NCBI GenBank assembly: GCA_028292745.1
Contig: JAQGLT010000104.1
Location: 1 to 53,369, forward strand
Origin: Polaromonas sp.
GTDB taxonomy: Bacteria; Pseudomonadota; Gammaproteobacteria; Burkholderiales; Burkholderiaceae_C
Direction: 5' to 3'
DNA length: 53,369 nucleotides
The notes under the pieces are model-generated. The model did not search any database. It had not been told where the DNA came from and saw only the letters and a list, made by a program, of their open reading frames with translations. The translations under genes and the position numbers were made by a program. Each line of letters opens with the position of its first letter. Position 1 is the stretch's first letter. Shown piece after piece: positions 33,714 through 43,044 of this stretch.

Positions 33714-35501
33714 TTGGATCTCGCTTACCCGCGCCCGCAGCTGCAGCGCACCCAATGGACCACGCTGAACGGCAACTGGCGATTTCGCTATGACGATGCC
33801 CAGGCGCTGACCACACCGCAGGACATCGACCACTGGCCGCTGGCCATCCGGGTGCCTTTTCCGCCCGAGTCCAAGGCCAGCGGCATTGGCGACCGGGGCT
33901 TTCACAAAACCTGCTGGTACGAGCGCGACTTTGAGCTGCAGCCCGGAAGCGACCGCGTGATCCTGCGCTTCGGCGCGGTCGACTATTCGGCCAAGGTCTG
34001 GGTCAACGGCCATCTGGCGGTGACCCACGAAGGGGGCCACACCCCGTTCGCGGCCGACATCACCCACCTGCTCAGCCCATCGGGCAAGCAGACCGTGACG
34101 GTGCGCGCCGAAGACGATCCGGCCGACCTGACCAAGCCGCGCGGCAAGCAGGACTGGCAGCTGGAGCCGCATGCGATCTGGTATCCGCGCACCACCGGCA
34201 TCTGGCAGACCGTCTGGCTGGAGCGGGTGGGGCGCACCTATATCGACAAGCTGCGCTGGACGCCCAAGGTCGAGGGTTACGCGCTGGAGCTGTATGTCCG
34301 CGTCGGCGGCGACCCGATGGACAACTTGCTGCTCGAAGTCACGCTGCGCCTGGGCGAGCGTTTGCTGGCCTGCGACCGCTACCAGATCGTGGACGGCGAG
34401 GTGGACCGTTCCATCGCGCTGTCGGACCCCGGCATCGACGACTTTCGCAACGAGCTGCTGTGGAGCCCGGAGCGCCCGACGCTGCTGGACGCCACCCTCC
34501 GGCTGCTGCGCGGCGGCGAGGTGATTGACGAATTCACCTCGTACACGGCCCTGCGCTCGGTCAACATCCTGCGCGAGCGCTTCATGCTCAACGGCCGGCC
34601 CTACACCCTGCGCATGGTGCTCGACCAGGGCTACTGGCCCGACACGCTGCTGGCCGCGCCCAGCGACTTGGCGCTCAAGCGCGATGTCGAGCTGGCAAAG
34701 GCCATGGGCTTCAACGGCGTGCGCAAGCACCAGAAAATCGAGGACCCGCGCTACCTGTACTGGGCCGACAGGCTCGGGCTGCTGGTCTGGGAAGAAATGC
34801 CGTCGGCCTACCGCTTCACCCGCACCGCCATCAAGCGCACGGTGCGCGAATGGGGCGAGGTGATCGAGCGCGACTACAGCCACCCCTGCATCATTGTCTG
34901 GGTGCCGTTCAATGAATCCTGGGGCGTGCCCGAGCTGACGTCGCAGGGCAGCCAGCGCCATGCGGTCCAAGCGCTTTACCACCTGACCAAAACCCTGGAC
35001 GCGACCCGGCCGGTGATCGGCAACGACGGCTGGGAATCAGGCGCGACCGACATCATCGGCATTCACGACTATGACAACAACATGGAGCACATCCGCCAGC
35101 GCTACGGCGCCGAAATCCAGCCGGCCGAGCTGGTGGACCGGCGCCGGCCGGGCGGGCGGGTGCTGACGCTGGACGGCTTTCCGCACCGGGGCCAGCCGAT
35201 CATGCTGACCGAGTTCGGCGGCATCGCCTTCCAGAAAAAGTCCAAGGCCGAGCCGGGCGTGAAAAAGATCTGGGGCTATTCGGACGCGATGACCCAGGAA
35301 CAGTTCGCCAAGCTCTACGAGGAGCTGCTGCACACGGTCATCCACACCGCGCTCTTCAGCGGCTTTTGCTACACCCAGTTCGCCGACACCTTCCAGGAGG
35401 CCAACGGACTGCTCAACGCCGACCGCACGCCGAAGATTCCGCTGGCGCGCATCGCGGCGGCGACCAGCAAATCGCGCACCTGGATTCCGGGGGGCGTGTG
35501 A
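33714..35501 (+). CDS. Glycoside hydrolase family 2 enzyme (beta-galactosidase-like)
   Basis: This 595-residue GH2 enzyme hydrolyses beta-glycosides; the galT and galK genes just downstream point to a beta-galactoside. The N-terminal sugar-binding domain begins LNGNWRF, followed by an immunoglobulin-like domain. The TIM barrel holds the acid/base Glu in VPFNESWGVPE and the nucleophile Glu in LTEFGGIAF. No signal peptide is seen, so it is cytoplasmic. The start is TTG at 33714, with AAGGAG 7 bases upstream. Its TGA overlaps the galT ATG by one base, so translation is coupled. It is shorter than LacZ (about 1,000 residues), as are many GH2 members. Confidence 0.9.
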   Translation: MDLAYPRPQLQRTQWTTLNGNWRFRYDDAQALTTPQDIDHWPLAIRVPFPPESKASGIGDRGFHKTCWYERDFELQPGSDRVILRFGAVDYSAKVWVNGHLAVTHEGGHTPFAADITHLLSPSGKQTVTVRAEDDPADLTKPRGKQDWQLEPHAIWYPRTTGIWQTVWLERVGRTYIDKLRWTPKVEGYALELYVRVGGDPMDNLLLEVTLRLGERLLACDRYQIVDGEVDRSIALSDPGIDDFRNELLWSPERPTLLDATLRLLRGGEVIDEFTSYTALRSVNILRERFMLNGRPYTLRMVLDQGYWPDTLLAAPSDLALKRDVELAKAMGFNGVRKHQKIEDPRYLYWADRLGLLVWEEMPSAYRFTRTAIKRTVREWGEVIERDYSHPCIIVWVPFNESWGVPELTSQGSQRHAVQALYHLTKTLDATRPVIGNDGWESGATDIIGIHDYDNNMEHIRQRYGAEIQPAELVDRRRPGGRVLTLDGFPHRGQPIMLTEFGGIAFQKKSKAEPGVKKIWGYSDAMTQEQFAKLYEELLHTVIHTALFSGFCYTQFADTFQEANGLLNADRTPKIPLARIAAATSKSRTWIPGGV

Positions 35502-36598
35502 TGATGCACAGCCTGCTGCTCACCAAACCCGACGGACGCCATCTCACGCTGTATTCGCGGCAACCCATCGACCCCACGCTGGCCGCGCCCAGCCCGTTTG
35601 CCGAGCCGCTCAATGCCAGCGCCCACCTGCGCTGGCATCCGTTGCGCGGCGAGTGGGTCACCTATGCCGCCTACCGCCAGGGGCGCACCTTTTTGCCGCC
35701 GCCCGAGTACAACCCGCTGGCCGTCACCACCGACCCGGCGCATCCGACCGAAGTGCCGGCCGGCGCCTGGGACGTGGCGGTGTTCGACAACCGCTTTCCC
35801 TCGCTGGCCCAGGCGCTGCCCGGCGCCGCCCCGCCGCCGGCGCTGATCGTGCCCACCGCGCCCGCCGACGGGCACTGCGAGGTGGTGGTGTTCACCCAGG
35901 ACCCCCAGGGCTCGCTGGGCGGGCTGCCCCTGGACCACCTGGACCTGCTGCTGCAGGTGTGGGGGGAGCGCACCCAAAGCGTGGGCGCCCGCCCGGGCAT
36001 CGACTATGTGCTGCCGTTTGAAAACCGCGGCGCCGAAGTCGGCGTGACGCTGCACCATCCGCACGGCCAGATCTACGCCTACCCGCTGGTGCCGCCGGTG
36101 CCCGCCCGCATGCAGGCCGTGGCCGCCGAGCACCTGCGCGCCCAGGGCCGGGGGGTGCTGGAGGCGATGATCGAGAACGAGCGGCGGGACGGCAAGCGCA
36201 TGATCTACGAGGGGCCCCACGCGGTGGCCTTCGTGCCGGTGTGCGCCCGCTACCCGTACGAGGTCTGGATCGCGCCCATCCTGCCGGTCGAGGGCTTCGC
36301 GCAGCTGGGCGATGCCGAGCGGGCCGACCTGGCGCGGGCCTTAAAAACCGTGCTGCTCAAGTACGACGGCCTCTGGGACCGGCCCCTGCCCTACCTGATG
36401 GCCTGGTACCAGGCGCCGACCGACGGCCAGCCGCATCCCGAGTCGCACCTGCATGCCCAGCTGTACCCCCCCTTTCGCACGCGCGATCGGCTGAAGTACC
36501 TGGCCGGCACCGAGATTGGCGCCGGCTTCTTCGCCATGGATGCGCTGCCCGAGGAAAAAGCGCTGGAACTGCAGCAGGTCAGGGTCAGCCTGTCATGA
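35501..36598 (+). CDS. galT: Galactose-1-phosphate uridylyltransferase
   Basis: This enzyme of 365 residues transfers UMP from UDP-glucose to galactose-1-phosphate, the second step of the Leloir pathway. [14 protein letters not shown] carries the catalytic HPH motif, and [13 protein letters not shown] near the end is the C-terminal metal/His site. The first of two adjacent ATG codons overlaps the GH2 stop; the second, at 35504, is equally possible. The stop overlaps the galK start (ATGA). GH2-galT-galK therefore form a tightly coupled operon. No galE or mutarotase is present in the window. Confidence 0.95.
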   Translation: MMHSLLLTKPDGRHLTLYSRQPIDPTLAAPSPFAEPLNASAHLRWHPLRGEWVTYAAYRQGRTFLPPPEYNPLAVTTDPAHPTEVPAGAWDVAVFDNRFPSLAQALPGAAPPPALIVPTAPADGHCEVVVFTQDPQGSLGGLPLDHLDLLLQVWGERTQSVGARPGIDYVLPFENRGAEVGVTLHHPHGQIYAYPLVPPVPARMQAVAAEHLRAQGRGVLEAMIENERRDGKRMIYEGPHAVAFVPVCARYPYEVWIAPILPVEGFAQLGDAERADLARALKTVLLKYDGLWDRPLPYLMAWYQAPTDGQPHPESHLHAQLYPPFRTRDRLKYLAGTEIGAGFFAMDALPEEKALELQQVRVSLS

Positions 36599-37665
36599 GC
36601 AGCTTTGAAGCGGTCTATGGGGCCGCGCCCGGGGCGGTGGCCCAGGCGCCCGGACGGGTCAACCTGCTGGGCGAGCACACCGACTACAACGACGGCTACG
36701 TGCTGCCGATCGCCATCCCCCAGCAGACCCGGGTGGCGATGCGGCGCAGCAGCCAGCCGTCGTTTTCGCTGCACGCGGCCGAGCTGGGGGCGGCGGTGCG
36801 CTTCACCTTCGACGAGCCGCCCACCGAGCACTTCGCCAGCTACGTGTTCGGCTGCCTGGCGCTGGCGCGGGCGCACGGCGCGCAGATTGCGCCGCTCGAC
36901 ATCCATGTGGCCTCCAGCGTGCCCATCGGCGTCGGCCTGTCCTCCAGCGCCGCGCTGGAGGTCGCCACCTTGCGCTGCCTGCGCCAGCTGCTCGGGCTGG
37001 CGCTGGACGACGTGCAGATCGCCCAGCTAGCGCAGCGGGCGGAAATCGAGTACGCCGGCGTGCGCTGCGGCATCATGGACCAGATGGCCTCTAGCCTGGC
37101 CGACACGACCCGCGCCCTGCTGCTGGACACCCGCACGCTGGCGCGGCGCTTCGTTCCCCTGCCGCCCGGCAGCGCCGTGCTGGTGCTCGACTCGGGCATT
37201 GCGCGGTCGCTGGCCACCAGCGGCTACAACGAGCGCCGCGCCGAATGCGAGCAGGCCGCGCGGCTGCTGGGCGTGGCGTCGCTGCGCGACGTGGCCGATG
37301 CGGCGCAGCTCCAGGCGTTGCCCGAGCGCCTGCTGCGCCGGGCGCGCCATGTGGTGACTGAAAACGCCCGCGTGCTGGCAGCGGTCGATTGCACGGCGGC
37401 CGCCGCCTTCGGTGAACTCATGAACGCCTCGCACGCCAGCCTGCGCGACGACTACGAAGTCTCCACGCCGGGGCTGGACACACTGGTGGCGCTGCTTCAG
37501 GCGCAGCCCGGGGTTTTTGGCGCCCGCCTGACCGGCGCCGGCTTTGGCGGCGCCTGCGTGGCCCTGTGCCAGGCCGGCGCGCTGCCAGAGGTGGCGCGCG
37601 CCGTGCTGGCCGCCTACCGGGAAGCCGGGCAGTCGGGCCGCCAGCTGGTGCCGCCGGTTCACTGA
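36595..37665 (+). CDS. galK: Galactokinase
   Basis: This 356-residue GHMP kinase phosphorylates galactose at C1. [19 protein letters not shown] (residues 20-38) is the galactokinase signature, [15 protein letters not shown] is the ATP-binding loop, and [12 protein letters not shown] is the third motif. The ATG shares bases with the galT stop. The length is slightly short of the usual 380. It is the last gene of the GH2-galT-galK operon; a hairpin follows immediately. Cytoplasmic. Confidence 0.96.
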   Translation: MSSFEAVYGAAPGAVAQAPGRVNLLGEHTDYNDGYVLPIAIPQQTRVAMRRSSQPSFSLHAAELGAAVRFTFDEPPTEHFASYVFGCLALARAHGAQIAPLDIHVASSVPIGVGLSSSAALEVATLRCLRQLLGLALDDVQIAQLAQRAEIEYAGVRCGIMDQMASSLADTTRALLLDTRTLARRFVPLPPGSAVLVLDSGIARSLATSGYNERRAECEQAARLLGVASLRDVADAAQLQALPERLLRRARHVVTENARVLAAVDCTAAAAFGELMNASHASLRDDYEVSTPGLDTLVALLQAQPGVFGARLTGAGFGGACVALCQAGALPEVARAVLAAYREAGQSGRQLVPPVH

Positions 37666-37669
37666 AATA

Positions 37670-37692
37670 CCGCCCGGCAAATGACCGGGCGG
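37670..37692 (+). terminator. Hairpin after galK
   Basis: CCGCCCGG and CCGGGCGG form a perfect 8-bp stem around a 7-base loop (37678-37684), starting 4 bases after the stop codon. No T-run follows, so it may need Rho or serve to protect the mRNA end. Confidence 0.5.
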
Positions 37693-37772
37693 CCCCGTTG
37701 CCCTGCGGCGCCCGGCCTGCGGGGTGTGCCGGGGCCGCCTGAACACCGCCTTCGCTCGACTACAGTGCGGCG

Positions 37773-38900
37773 ATGCACACCACGCTTTTCACCCCACGGC
37801 GGCAGGTTTTGATGGGGCTGCTTGCCGCTGCCCTGGCGCTGCCCGCCGGCGCGCAGCAACCGGCGGCGCCCCGCCTCCAGCCCGACAGCGGCCTCTGGGC
37901 CAGCGGCGCGGGTTTTGACTTCGACCTGGGCCGGAAAAAGCGCCAGCAGACCCGCCAGTCGGTCAGCGGTATCGCCTGCAGCCTCGATGTCCGCCAGCAG
38001 CGCATCTGCCTGGTGGTGTTTGACGAAGGCACCCAGGCGCGCTACGCCTTCGTGGGCGACAACGCACTGCGCCCCGATGCCGAGCCGGTGCTGCTGCGTG
38101 CCGCCGCCGGCGAGCTGGACGCCGAAGGCGCGGCCACCGACGGGCATTACTTCTACGTCGCCGGCTCGCACGCCGCCAAACGCAATGACTGCGCCAGCAA
38201 CCCCGACAGCCGCCATGTGCTTCGCTTCCGGCGCGACCCGGCCACCGGCCGCGCCCTGCGCCACCCCACGGGCGGCGCGCTGGCGGACTATGCTGACAGC
38301 GGCAGGCTCTGGGCGCTGATGCAGGCACAGCCCGGCCTGGCGCCCCATGTGGGCGAGCGCAAATGCCTGGGCTCCAGTCCACCGGACCAGGCGCCCGCGT
38401 TGGCCGGCCAGCAGGGCGTGAACATCGAAGGGCTGGCGGTGCGGGAGGGGCGGCTCTACTTCGGCTTTCGCGGCCCGGCTGCCGGCGGCGCGGCGCCGGT
38501 GCTGGCGGTCGATGCCGAGGCTTTGTTCGGCGCCGAAGCGGCGCGCAACCCGAAGGCGACGCTGACCTGGCTGGCGCTGGGCCCGAACCGGGGCATTCGC
38601 GACATGGTTGCCGTCAAGACCGGCTTTTTGCTGCTGGCGGGGCCGGACGACAGCCCCGCCAGCCAGGACGCGGGCTGGGTGGTGGCCTGGTGGGACGGGC
38701 AGCCCACCGAGGGCCGCGTGGCGCAGTCCAAAATCCTGGCCACGCTGGACCTGGGCGGCGTCCAATTGGACCCGTGCGACAAGGCGCTCAAACCCGAGGC
38801 CATGGCGGTGCTGGAGGAAACGCCGGCGGCCTACCGGCTTCTGCTGCTGTCGGATGGCATGTGCGACGGCGGGCCGCTGGTCTTGACGCTGAAGCGCTGA
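37773..38900 (+). CDS. Exported DUF3616-family protein
   Basis: This 375-residue protein has an Arg-rich n-region and hydrophobic core ending LPAGAQQ, a Sec or Tat-like signal peptide. The mature part matches the DUF3616 family: QSVSGIACSLDVRQQRICLVV, DAEGAATDGHYFYVAGSHA, VNIEGLAVREGRLYFGFRG and KPEAMAVLEET. Repeats of the form D(A/V/I)EG followed by beta strands suggest a beta-propeller-like fold in the periplasm. Two Cys pairs may form disulfides. It follows the galactose operon but with a hairpin and 107 bases between, so it is probably separate. Function unknown. Confidence 0.83.
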   Translation: MHTTLFTPRRQVLMGLLAAALALPAGAQQPAAPRLQPDSGLWASGAGFDFDLGRKKRQQTRQSVSGIACSLDVRQQRICLVVFDEGTQARYAFVGDNALRPDAEPVLLRAAAGELDAEGAATDGHYFYVAGSHAAKRNDCASNPDSRHVLRFRRDPATGRALRHPTGGALADYADSGRLWALMQAQPGLAPHVGERKCLGSSPPDQAPALAGQQGVNIEGLAVREGRLYFGFRGPAAGGAAPVLAVDAEALFGAEAARNPKATLTWLALGPNRGIRDMVAVKTGFLLLAGPDDSPASQDAGWVVAWWDGQPTEGRVAQSKILATLDLGGVQLDPCDKALKPEAMAVLEETPAAYRLLLLSDGMCDGGPLVLTLKR

Positions 38901-39463
38901 AAATCACGTTCTTCAGGTAACCCGGTTGCCCTAGAAAAGAGCCGTCAACGCATGCAGGCATTGCGCCAAAGGCCTTTTTTCAATTTTTGGGGTTACCCCG
39001 TGGCGGGCGTCCAGAGCGCATTGATTTAGTGTTTGTCCGTAAATAATACTGACCGCAAGCGGCGCTTTTCTGAAGGCGGTGATGGCAGCGGCCAAGCGGT
39101 TGAGGGCCACAGAGGTGGGGTGAAGCTTTTCATAGCGGACCCAAAGTTTGCGAAAACGGCTGAACCAGCGATGTGCGACCTCAACAATCCAACGTCGGGC
39201 GTGCTTGCAGCACCGGCCAGCTTCTTTTCCATGCTGGTGAGTTTGAAAACCGCAGCGGCCTCTTTGTCGCATTGCTTTGGAAATGAGACCTTGGCCGCGC
39301 CAGCGCGGCTTATTCTCCGCTGCGCTTTCCGCGCAGGTCGCGCCCTGAGCAAAGACCGTTGCTGTCAGGGGAAAATTCGCAAGGCCCGCCCGCGCAACCG
39401 CGGGCTGGCAATATTCAATGGGCATGCTTCATGCCACAGCTGTACCCATCGATCCGCGCGCGT
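38901..39463. other. Gene-free stretch containing IS remnants
   Basis: Bases 38901-39025 show no gene. From 39029 on the stretch is IS DNA (described separately), decaying into unrecognisable sequence before the aroQ stop at 39464. Confidence 0.6.
39029..39330 (-). pseudogene. IS5-family transposase remnant, left copy
   Basis: The minus strand encodes RRWIVEVAHRWFSRFRKLWV and RYEKLHPTSVALNRLAAAI, the C-terminal DDE region of IS5-type transposases (the E of IVE is the catalytic Glu). Upstream codons are degenerate and no N-terminal part is found. The 3' terminal repeat at 39028-39045 is present. Confidence 0.75.
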
Positions 39464-39898
39464 TTAGGTCCCCGCCAATGCGACCAGGCCGCGCAATGCC
39501 AACAGGTAAGAGTGGGGACCAAGACCCTGGATCGTCCCCTTTACTGCTGGTGAAATGATGGAATGGGCGCGCCAGGCTTCGCGCGCGGCGATATTGGACA
39601 TGTGCACCTCCAGCACAGGAAACGGCATGGCCTTGATCGCATCGTGCAGCGGCACGCCATGCTGAGTCAGGCCGGCCGGATTGACCATAGCGCCCTGGGC
39701 CGAATCGATGTGTGCATGCAAGAAGTCCACAAGAACGCCCTCATGGTTAGATTGCACGGTTTCCAGCGTCACGCCCAGCTCGGCAGCAAGGGCGGCGAGC
39801 TGGCTGTTGATTTCAACCAAGGTCGTAGTGCCGTAGATGTGGGGCTCACGCCGCCCGAACAGGTTGAGGTTGGGGCCATGCAGAACAAGGATTTTCAT
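39464..39898 (-). CDS. aroQ: Type II 3-dehydroquinate dehydratase
   Basis: This 144-residue enzyme interconverts 3-dehydroquinate and 3-dehydroshikimate. ILVLHGPNLNLFGRREP is the family N-terminus with the catalytic loop Arg and Tyr following (EPHIYGTTTL). LETVQSNHEGVLVDFLH, MVNPAGLTQHGVPLHDAI and VLEVHMSNIAARE hold the remaining active-site residues. The ATG at 39898 is the natural start. In this setting (TRAP receptor upstream, inside an IS-bounded cassette) a role in quinate or shikimate breakdown is at least as likely as aromatic biosynthesis. GC is lower than in the flanking chromosome. Confidence 0.93.
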   Translation of the reverse strand: MKILVLHGPNLNLFGRREPHIYGTTTLVEINSQLAALAAELGVTLETVQSNHEGVLVDFLHAHIDSAQGAMVNPAGLTQHGVPLHDAIKAMPFPVLEVHMSNIAAREAWRAHSIISPAVKGTIQGLGPHSYLLALRGLVALAGT

Positions 39899-39938
39899 GG
39901 AAATGTTCGTTGTCAAGTATCGATCGGGAGAGCGCCTT

Positions 39939-40952
39939 TTACTTGCGCGCTTTTGCAAGTTCCGTGTTGTAGAGCTTGACCATTGCAGGGTCGTAAGCGG
40001 CAGAAAATTTTTCTGTCGTAGCCTTGGCGATCTGGCGCATCCGGGCCAGTTCAGCCGGTGCGACTTCATTGAACTGCATCCCTTTGGCCTGCAAGTCGCC
40101 AACTGACTTCTGCGCAGCGGCGCGGCTGACCTGGCGCTGGTAGCTGCGCGCTTCATCGGCCGCTTCGTGCATGATTTTTTGTTCGGTAGGCGAGAGTCGG
40201 TCCCAGAACCGCTTGCTCACCAACACGATGTTGGCAGCATAGACATGGTTGGTCGCACTCAGGTATTTCTGCACCTCAAACAGCTTGTTTGACAAAATGA
40301 CGGCATAGGGGTTCTCCTGCCCATCGACAGCCTTGGCTTCCAGCGCGCCATACAGTTCGGCAAAAGGCATGGGCACCGGGTTGGCCTTGAAGGCTTTGAA
40401 AGTGTCCAGGAACACTGGATTGGGGATCACCCGAATCTTGAGGCCATCGAGATCTTCCGCTTTCGTGATGGGCCGCCTGCTGTTGGTGACATTTCGAAAT
40501 CCCAGGTCCCAGTAACCCAGCGACACCAAGCCCTTTTCAGGAAGCTTGGCCAAAAGCGCCTGGCCAAACGGGCCGTCAAGCATCTGATCGGCTTGCGCGA
40601 ACGTGCTGACCGCGAACGGAAAGTCGATCAGGCCGAACTCCTTGACAATCCCTGCGAGCGATGTGGTTGCCGGCGCTGTCATCTCCTGAATCCCCCCCTG
40701 GAGGGCCGACTGCTGCTGCATGTCGCTACCCAGCTGAGAAGCCGGAAATTCCTGCACCTTGAGCTTGCCGCCGCTTTTGGCAGCGAGCAGTTCGGCAAAG
40801 CGCTTGACCCCAAAGCTGACCGCGTGGTCGGCATTGTTCAGGTGGCCGAACTTGATGGTGCGCTCCTGGATGTTCTGGGCGCTTGCGGCAGAGGCCGCCA
40901 TTAGGCCGACGAACAAGTACGCAACTGTGCCTTTGGAAAGGATTGAACCCAT
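39939..40952 (-). CDS. TRAP transporter solute-binding protein (DctP family), orphan
   Basis: This 337-residue periplasmic receptor has a signal peptide ending GLMAASAASA. IKFGHLNNADHAVSFGVKRF, LGSDMQQQSALQGGIQEM, and the DctP signature region LDGLKIRVIPNPVFLDTFKA with PMPFAELYGALEAKAVDGQENP are all present; the last contains the Arg and Asn that grip a carboxylate. No dctQ or dctM is in the window, so it must use permeases encoded elsewhere. It lies 40 bases upstream of aroQ on the same strand and diverges from the IclR gene across a perfect palindrome. Its ligand is probably a cyclic or aromatic acid, by context only. Confidence 0.92.
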   Translation of the reverse strand: MGSILSKGTVAYLFVGLMAASAASAQNIQERTIKFGHLNNADHAVSFGVKRFAELLAAKSGGKLKVQEFPASQLGSDMQQQSALQGGIQEMTAPATTSLAGIVKEFGLIDFPFAVSTFAQADQMLDGPFGQALLAKLPEKGLVSLGYWDLGFRNVTNSRRPITKAEDLDGLKIRVIPNPVFLDTFKAFKANPVPMPFAELYGALEAKAVDGQENPYAVILSNKLFEVQKYLSATNHVYAANIVLVSKRFWDRLSPTEQKIMHEAADEARSYQRQVSRAAAQKSVGDLQAKGMQFNEVAPAELARMRQIAKATTEKFSAAYDPAMVKLYNTELAKARK

Positions 40953-41019
40953 TGTGTCTCCTTGATGCAGTTTTGAAAAATGGATGTGCCACCATTTAAG
41001 TCAACCAAGTATAGCGATT

Positions 41020-41042
41020 AAAGTGGAAACTGTTTCCACTTT
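41020..41042. promoter_or_regulatory. Perfect 23-bp palindrome, candidate IclR operator
   Basis: AAAGTGGAAAC and GTTTCCACTTT are exact reverse complements around a single T. The site sits midway between the divergent TRAP receptor and IclR genes, 67 bases before the receptor start and 49 before the IclR start. IclR-family regulators bind such short palindromes (often with TGGAAA/TTTCCA halves). Confidence 0.75.
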
Positions 41043-41091
41043 TGAAAGACATTCCAAATGTTTACAATGACCGCAACGTGAAATAGACACC

Positions 41092-41880
41092 ATGAGCAGC
41101 ACCCTGGAGCGAACCTTTGCCATCCTTGAATATTTGTCCGGCTTACCGGACGGCGCGACCCTGATTGCAATCGCCGATGATCTTCAGGTGCCGCGCAGCG
41201 CCTGTCATCGGTTGCTCGCCGAGATGGTCCGCTGTGGTTACCTGCGCCAGCTCAGGAGCTATGGCGACTACGCCCTGACGACCAAGCTCGCCGCGCTTGG
41301 CTTGAGTTACCTGAGCAAATCGGGCATCGTGGATATTGCGCAGCCCCTGATCGACGGCGTAGCGCATGCCTCTGGCGAACTCGTACGCTTGGCCATTGTC
41401 GATGGAGAACGGCTGACCTTTGTGGCCAAGGCGCAAGGCGCGCGGTTCGGGTTGCGCTATGACCCGGACATGGGGCTGGACGTCAGGCTGTCATGTAGCG
41501 CCGGCGGACATGCCTGGCTGATGACGCTGTCGCACGAGCGTGTGGCCGAAATCGTCATGAAACAAGGATTTGGCACACCTCAGAACTTCGGACCCAAGGC
41601 CCCCACCACGCTCAAAGCCTTGATGAAGCTGCTGCAAGCTGACCGCAAGCGGGGCTTTAGCATCATCAGTGAAATGTACTCGCCGGGAATGAGTGCCATG
41701 GCCGCACCCGTCCAGCGAGCCGGCGAAGCGGCTATTGGGGTCATCACGATTGCCGGCCCCCTGATACGCCTGACGGAGCAGCGCATGCTCGAACTCGCGC
41801 CCAGATTGCTGGCCGCGGCCGCTGAACTGGCAATGACCAGTTCGACGTCTGCGCTTTTTTCGCGAAACCCGCAGGCCTAG
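41092..41880 (+). CDS. IclR-family transcriptional regulator
   Basis: This 262-residue regulator has an N-terminal winged HTH (STLERTFAILEYLSGLPDGA, VPRSACHRLLAEMVRCGYL) and a C-terminal effector domain with GVAHASGELVRLAIVDGERL and FSIISEMYSPGMSAMAAPVQ. IclR-family proteins often control aromatic and alicyclic acid catabolism. It diverges from the TRAP receptor-aroQ genes and precedes the PRISE-like gene by 78 bases. The palindrome at 41020-41042 is the likely shared operator, so it probably controls the whole cassette. Part of the lower-GC block. Confidence 0.93.
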   Translation: MSSTLERTFAILEYLSGLPDGATLIAIADDLQVPRSACHRLLAEMVRCGYLRQLRSYGDYALTTKLAALGLSYLSKSGIVDIAQPLIDGVAHASGELVRLAIVDGERLTFVAKAQGARFGLRYDPDMGLDVRLSCSAGGHAWLMTLSHERVAEIVMKQGFGTPQNFGPKAPTTLKALMKLLQADRKRGFSIISEMYSPGMSAMAAPVQRAGEAAIGVITIAGPLIRLTEQRMLELAPRLLAAAAELAMTSSTSALFSRNPQA

Positions 41881-41958
41881 GTCTGTAATTCATTCGAATG
41901 AACCTTAACCATGGCTAACCAGCACCGCATGCTGCGCTTAGCGTTCTAGGAGTAAATC

Positions 41959-43026
41959 ATGCAAAGGACCGCTTTAGTGGTTGGCGCCAGCGGCATCGGC
42001 GGCGGCAGCGTCGCACGTGAACTGCTCGCCAAGGGATGGCTTGTCTACGGACTGGCACGTCGCCCGACAATGGAAGTGCCTGGCCTGCGCCCGGTCGCGG
42101 CTGACTTGCTCGATCCGGCCAGCCTCGCAAGGGCGTTGGCTGACGTGGCGCCGACACACGCATTTATCACGACCTGGATGCGCCAGGCAACGGAAGCCCG
42201 AAACATCGAGGTCAACTCAGCGATGGTGCGCCATGTGCTGGCCGCGCTGGCACCGAAAAAAACGCTACGGCATGTGGCGCTGGTCACTGGCTTGAAGCAT
42301 TACCTGGGCCCTTTCGATGCCTATGCCACCTCCGGCACGCTACCGGAAACGCCACTGCGCGAGACCCAGCCGCGCCTGCCGATCGAGAATTTTTATTACG
42401 CGCAGGAAGACGAAGTCTATGCCGCTGCTGCGCGTGACCGTTTTACCTGGAGCATTCACCGCCCCCACACCGTCATTGGCAAGGCGGTCGGCAACGCAAT
42501 GAACCTGGGCACCACACTGGCCGTCTATGCGGCCATTTGTAAGGAAACCGGACGCCCATTCCAGTTTCCCGGCTCGCAAGCGCAATGGGATGGCCTGTCT
42601 GACGTCACGGACGCGCGCATGCTGGCCAAGCAATTGGTCTGGGCGGCCGATACGGATGCCGCGCGCAATGAAGCATTCAACATTGTCAACGGCGACGTAT
42701 TTCGCTGGAGCTGGCTGTGGGGTCGGCTGGCGCAATGGTTTGACGTCGAGGCAGCCGGGTTCAACGGCACCGCTCAGCCGCTTGAAGGCATCATGGCCCA
42801 TGACCATGCGCTATGGCGAAAGATAGCGCAGCAGCACGGCCTTGCCGAAGCGGCCCTGGAGCGTCTGGCCTCCCCCTGGCACACCGATCTTGACCTGGGC
42901 CGCCCGCTGGAGGTGATGACCGACATGGCTAAAAGCCGCAAGCTGGGGTTTGCGGCTTACCAGGCCACGGAAGAATCGTTTTTTGATCTGTTTGGCCAAC
43001 TGCGCGCTGAGCGACTGATTCCTTGA
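41959..43026 (+). CDS. PRISE-like SDR (progesterone 5-beta-reductase/iridoid synthase type)
   Basis: This 355-residue atypical short-chain dehydrogenase has cofactor motif VVGASGIGGGSVA (residues 8-20), the PRISE signature TGLKHYLGPF (110-119) with the conserved Lys113, and ENFYYAQEDEVYAA (143-156) with the catalytic Tyr. SIHRPHTVIGKAVGNAMNLG follows. Plant members reduce enones in steroids and iridoids; bacterial members are little studied. An AGGAG site lies upstream of the ATG at 41959. It is the last gene of the IS-bounded cassette. In that context it may reduce the double bond of a cyclic enone intermediate. Fold and motif are clear; substrate is open. Confidence 0.85.
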   Translation: MQRTALVVGASGIGGGSVARELLAKGWLVYGLARRPTMEVPGLRPVAADLLDPASLARALADVAPTHAFITTWMRQATEARNIEVNSAMVRHVLAALAPKKTLRHVALVTGLKHYLGPFDAYATSGTLPETPLRETQPRLPIENFYYAQEDEVYAAAARDRFTWSIHRPHTVIGKAVGNAMNLGTTLAVYAAICKETGRPFQFPGSQAQWDGLSDVTDARMLAKQLVWAADTDAARNEAFNIVNGDVFRWSWLWGRLAQWFDVEAAGFNGTAQPLEGIMAHDHALWRKIAQQHGLAEAALERLASPWHTDLDLGRPLEVMTDMAKSRKLGFAAYQATEESFFDLFGQLRAERLIP

Positions 43027-43044
43027 ATTTGTGATTATTTAAAA

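Noticed and set aside
41092..43026. IclR and PRISE genes as ordinary chromosomal genes
   Set aside because: Their lower GC and position between two remnants of the same IS argue against simple vertical inheritance, so they were treated as part of the cassette.
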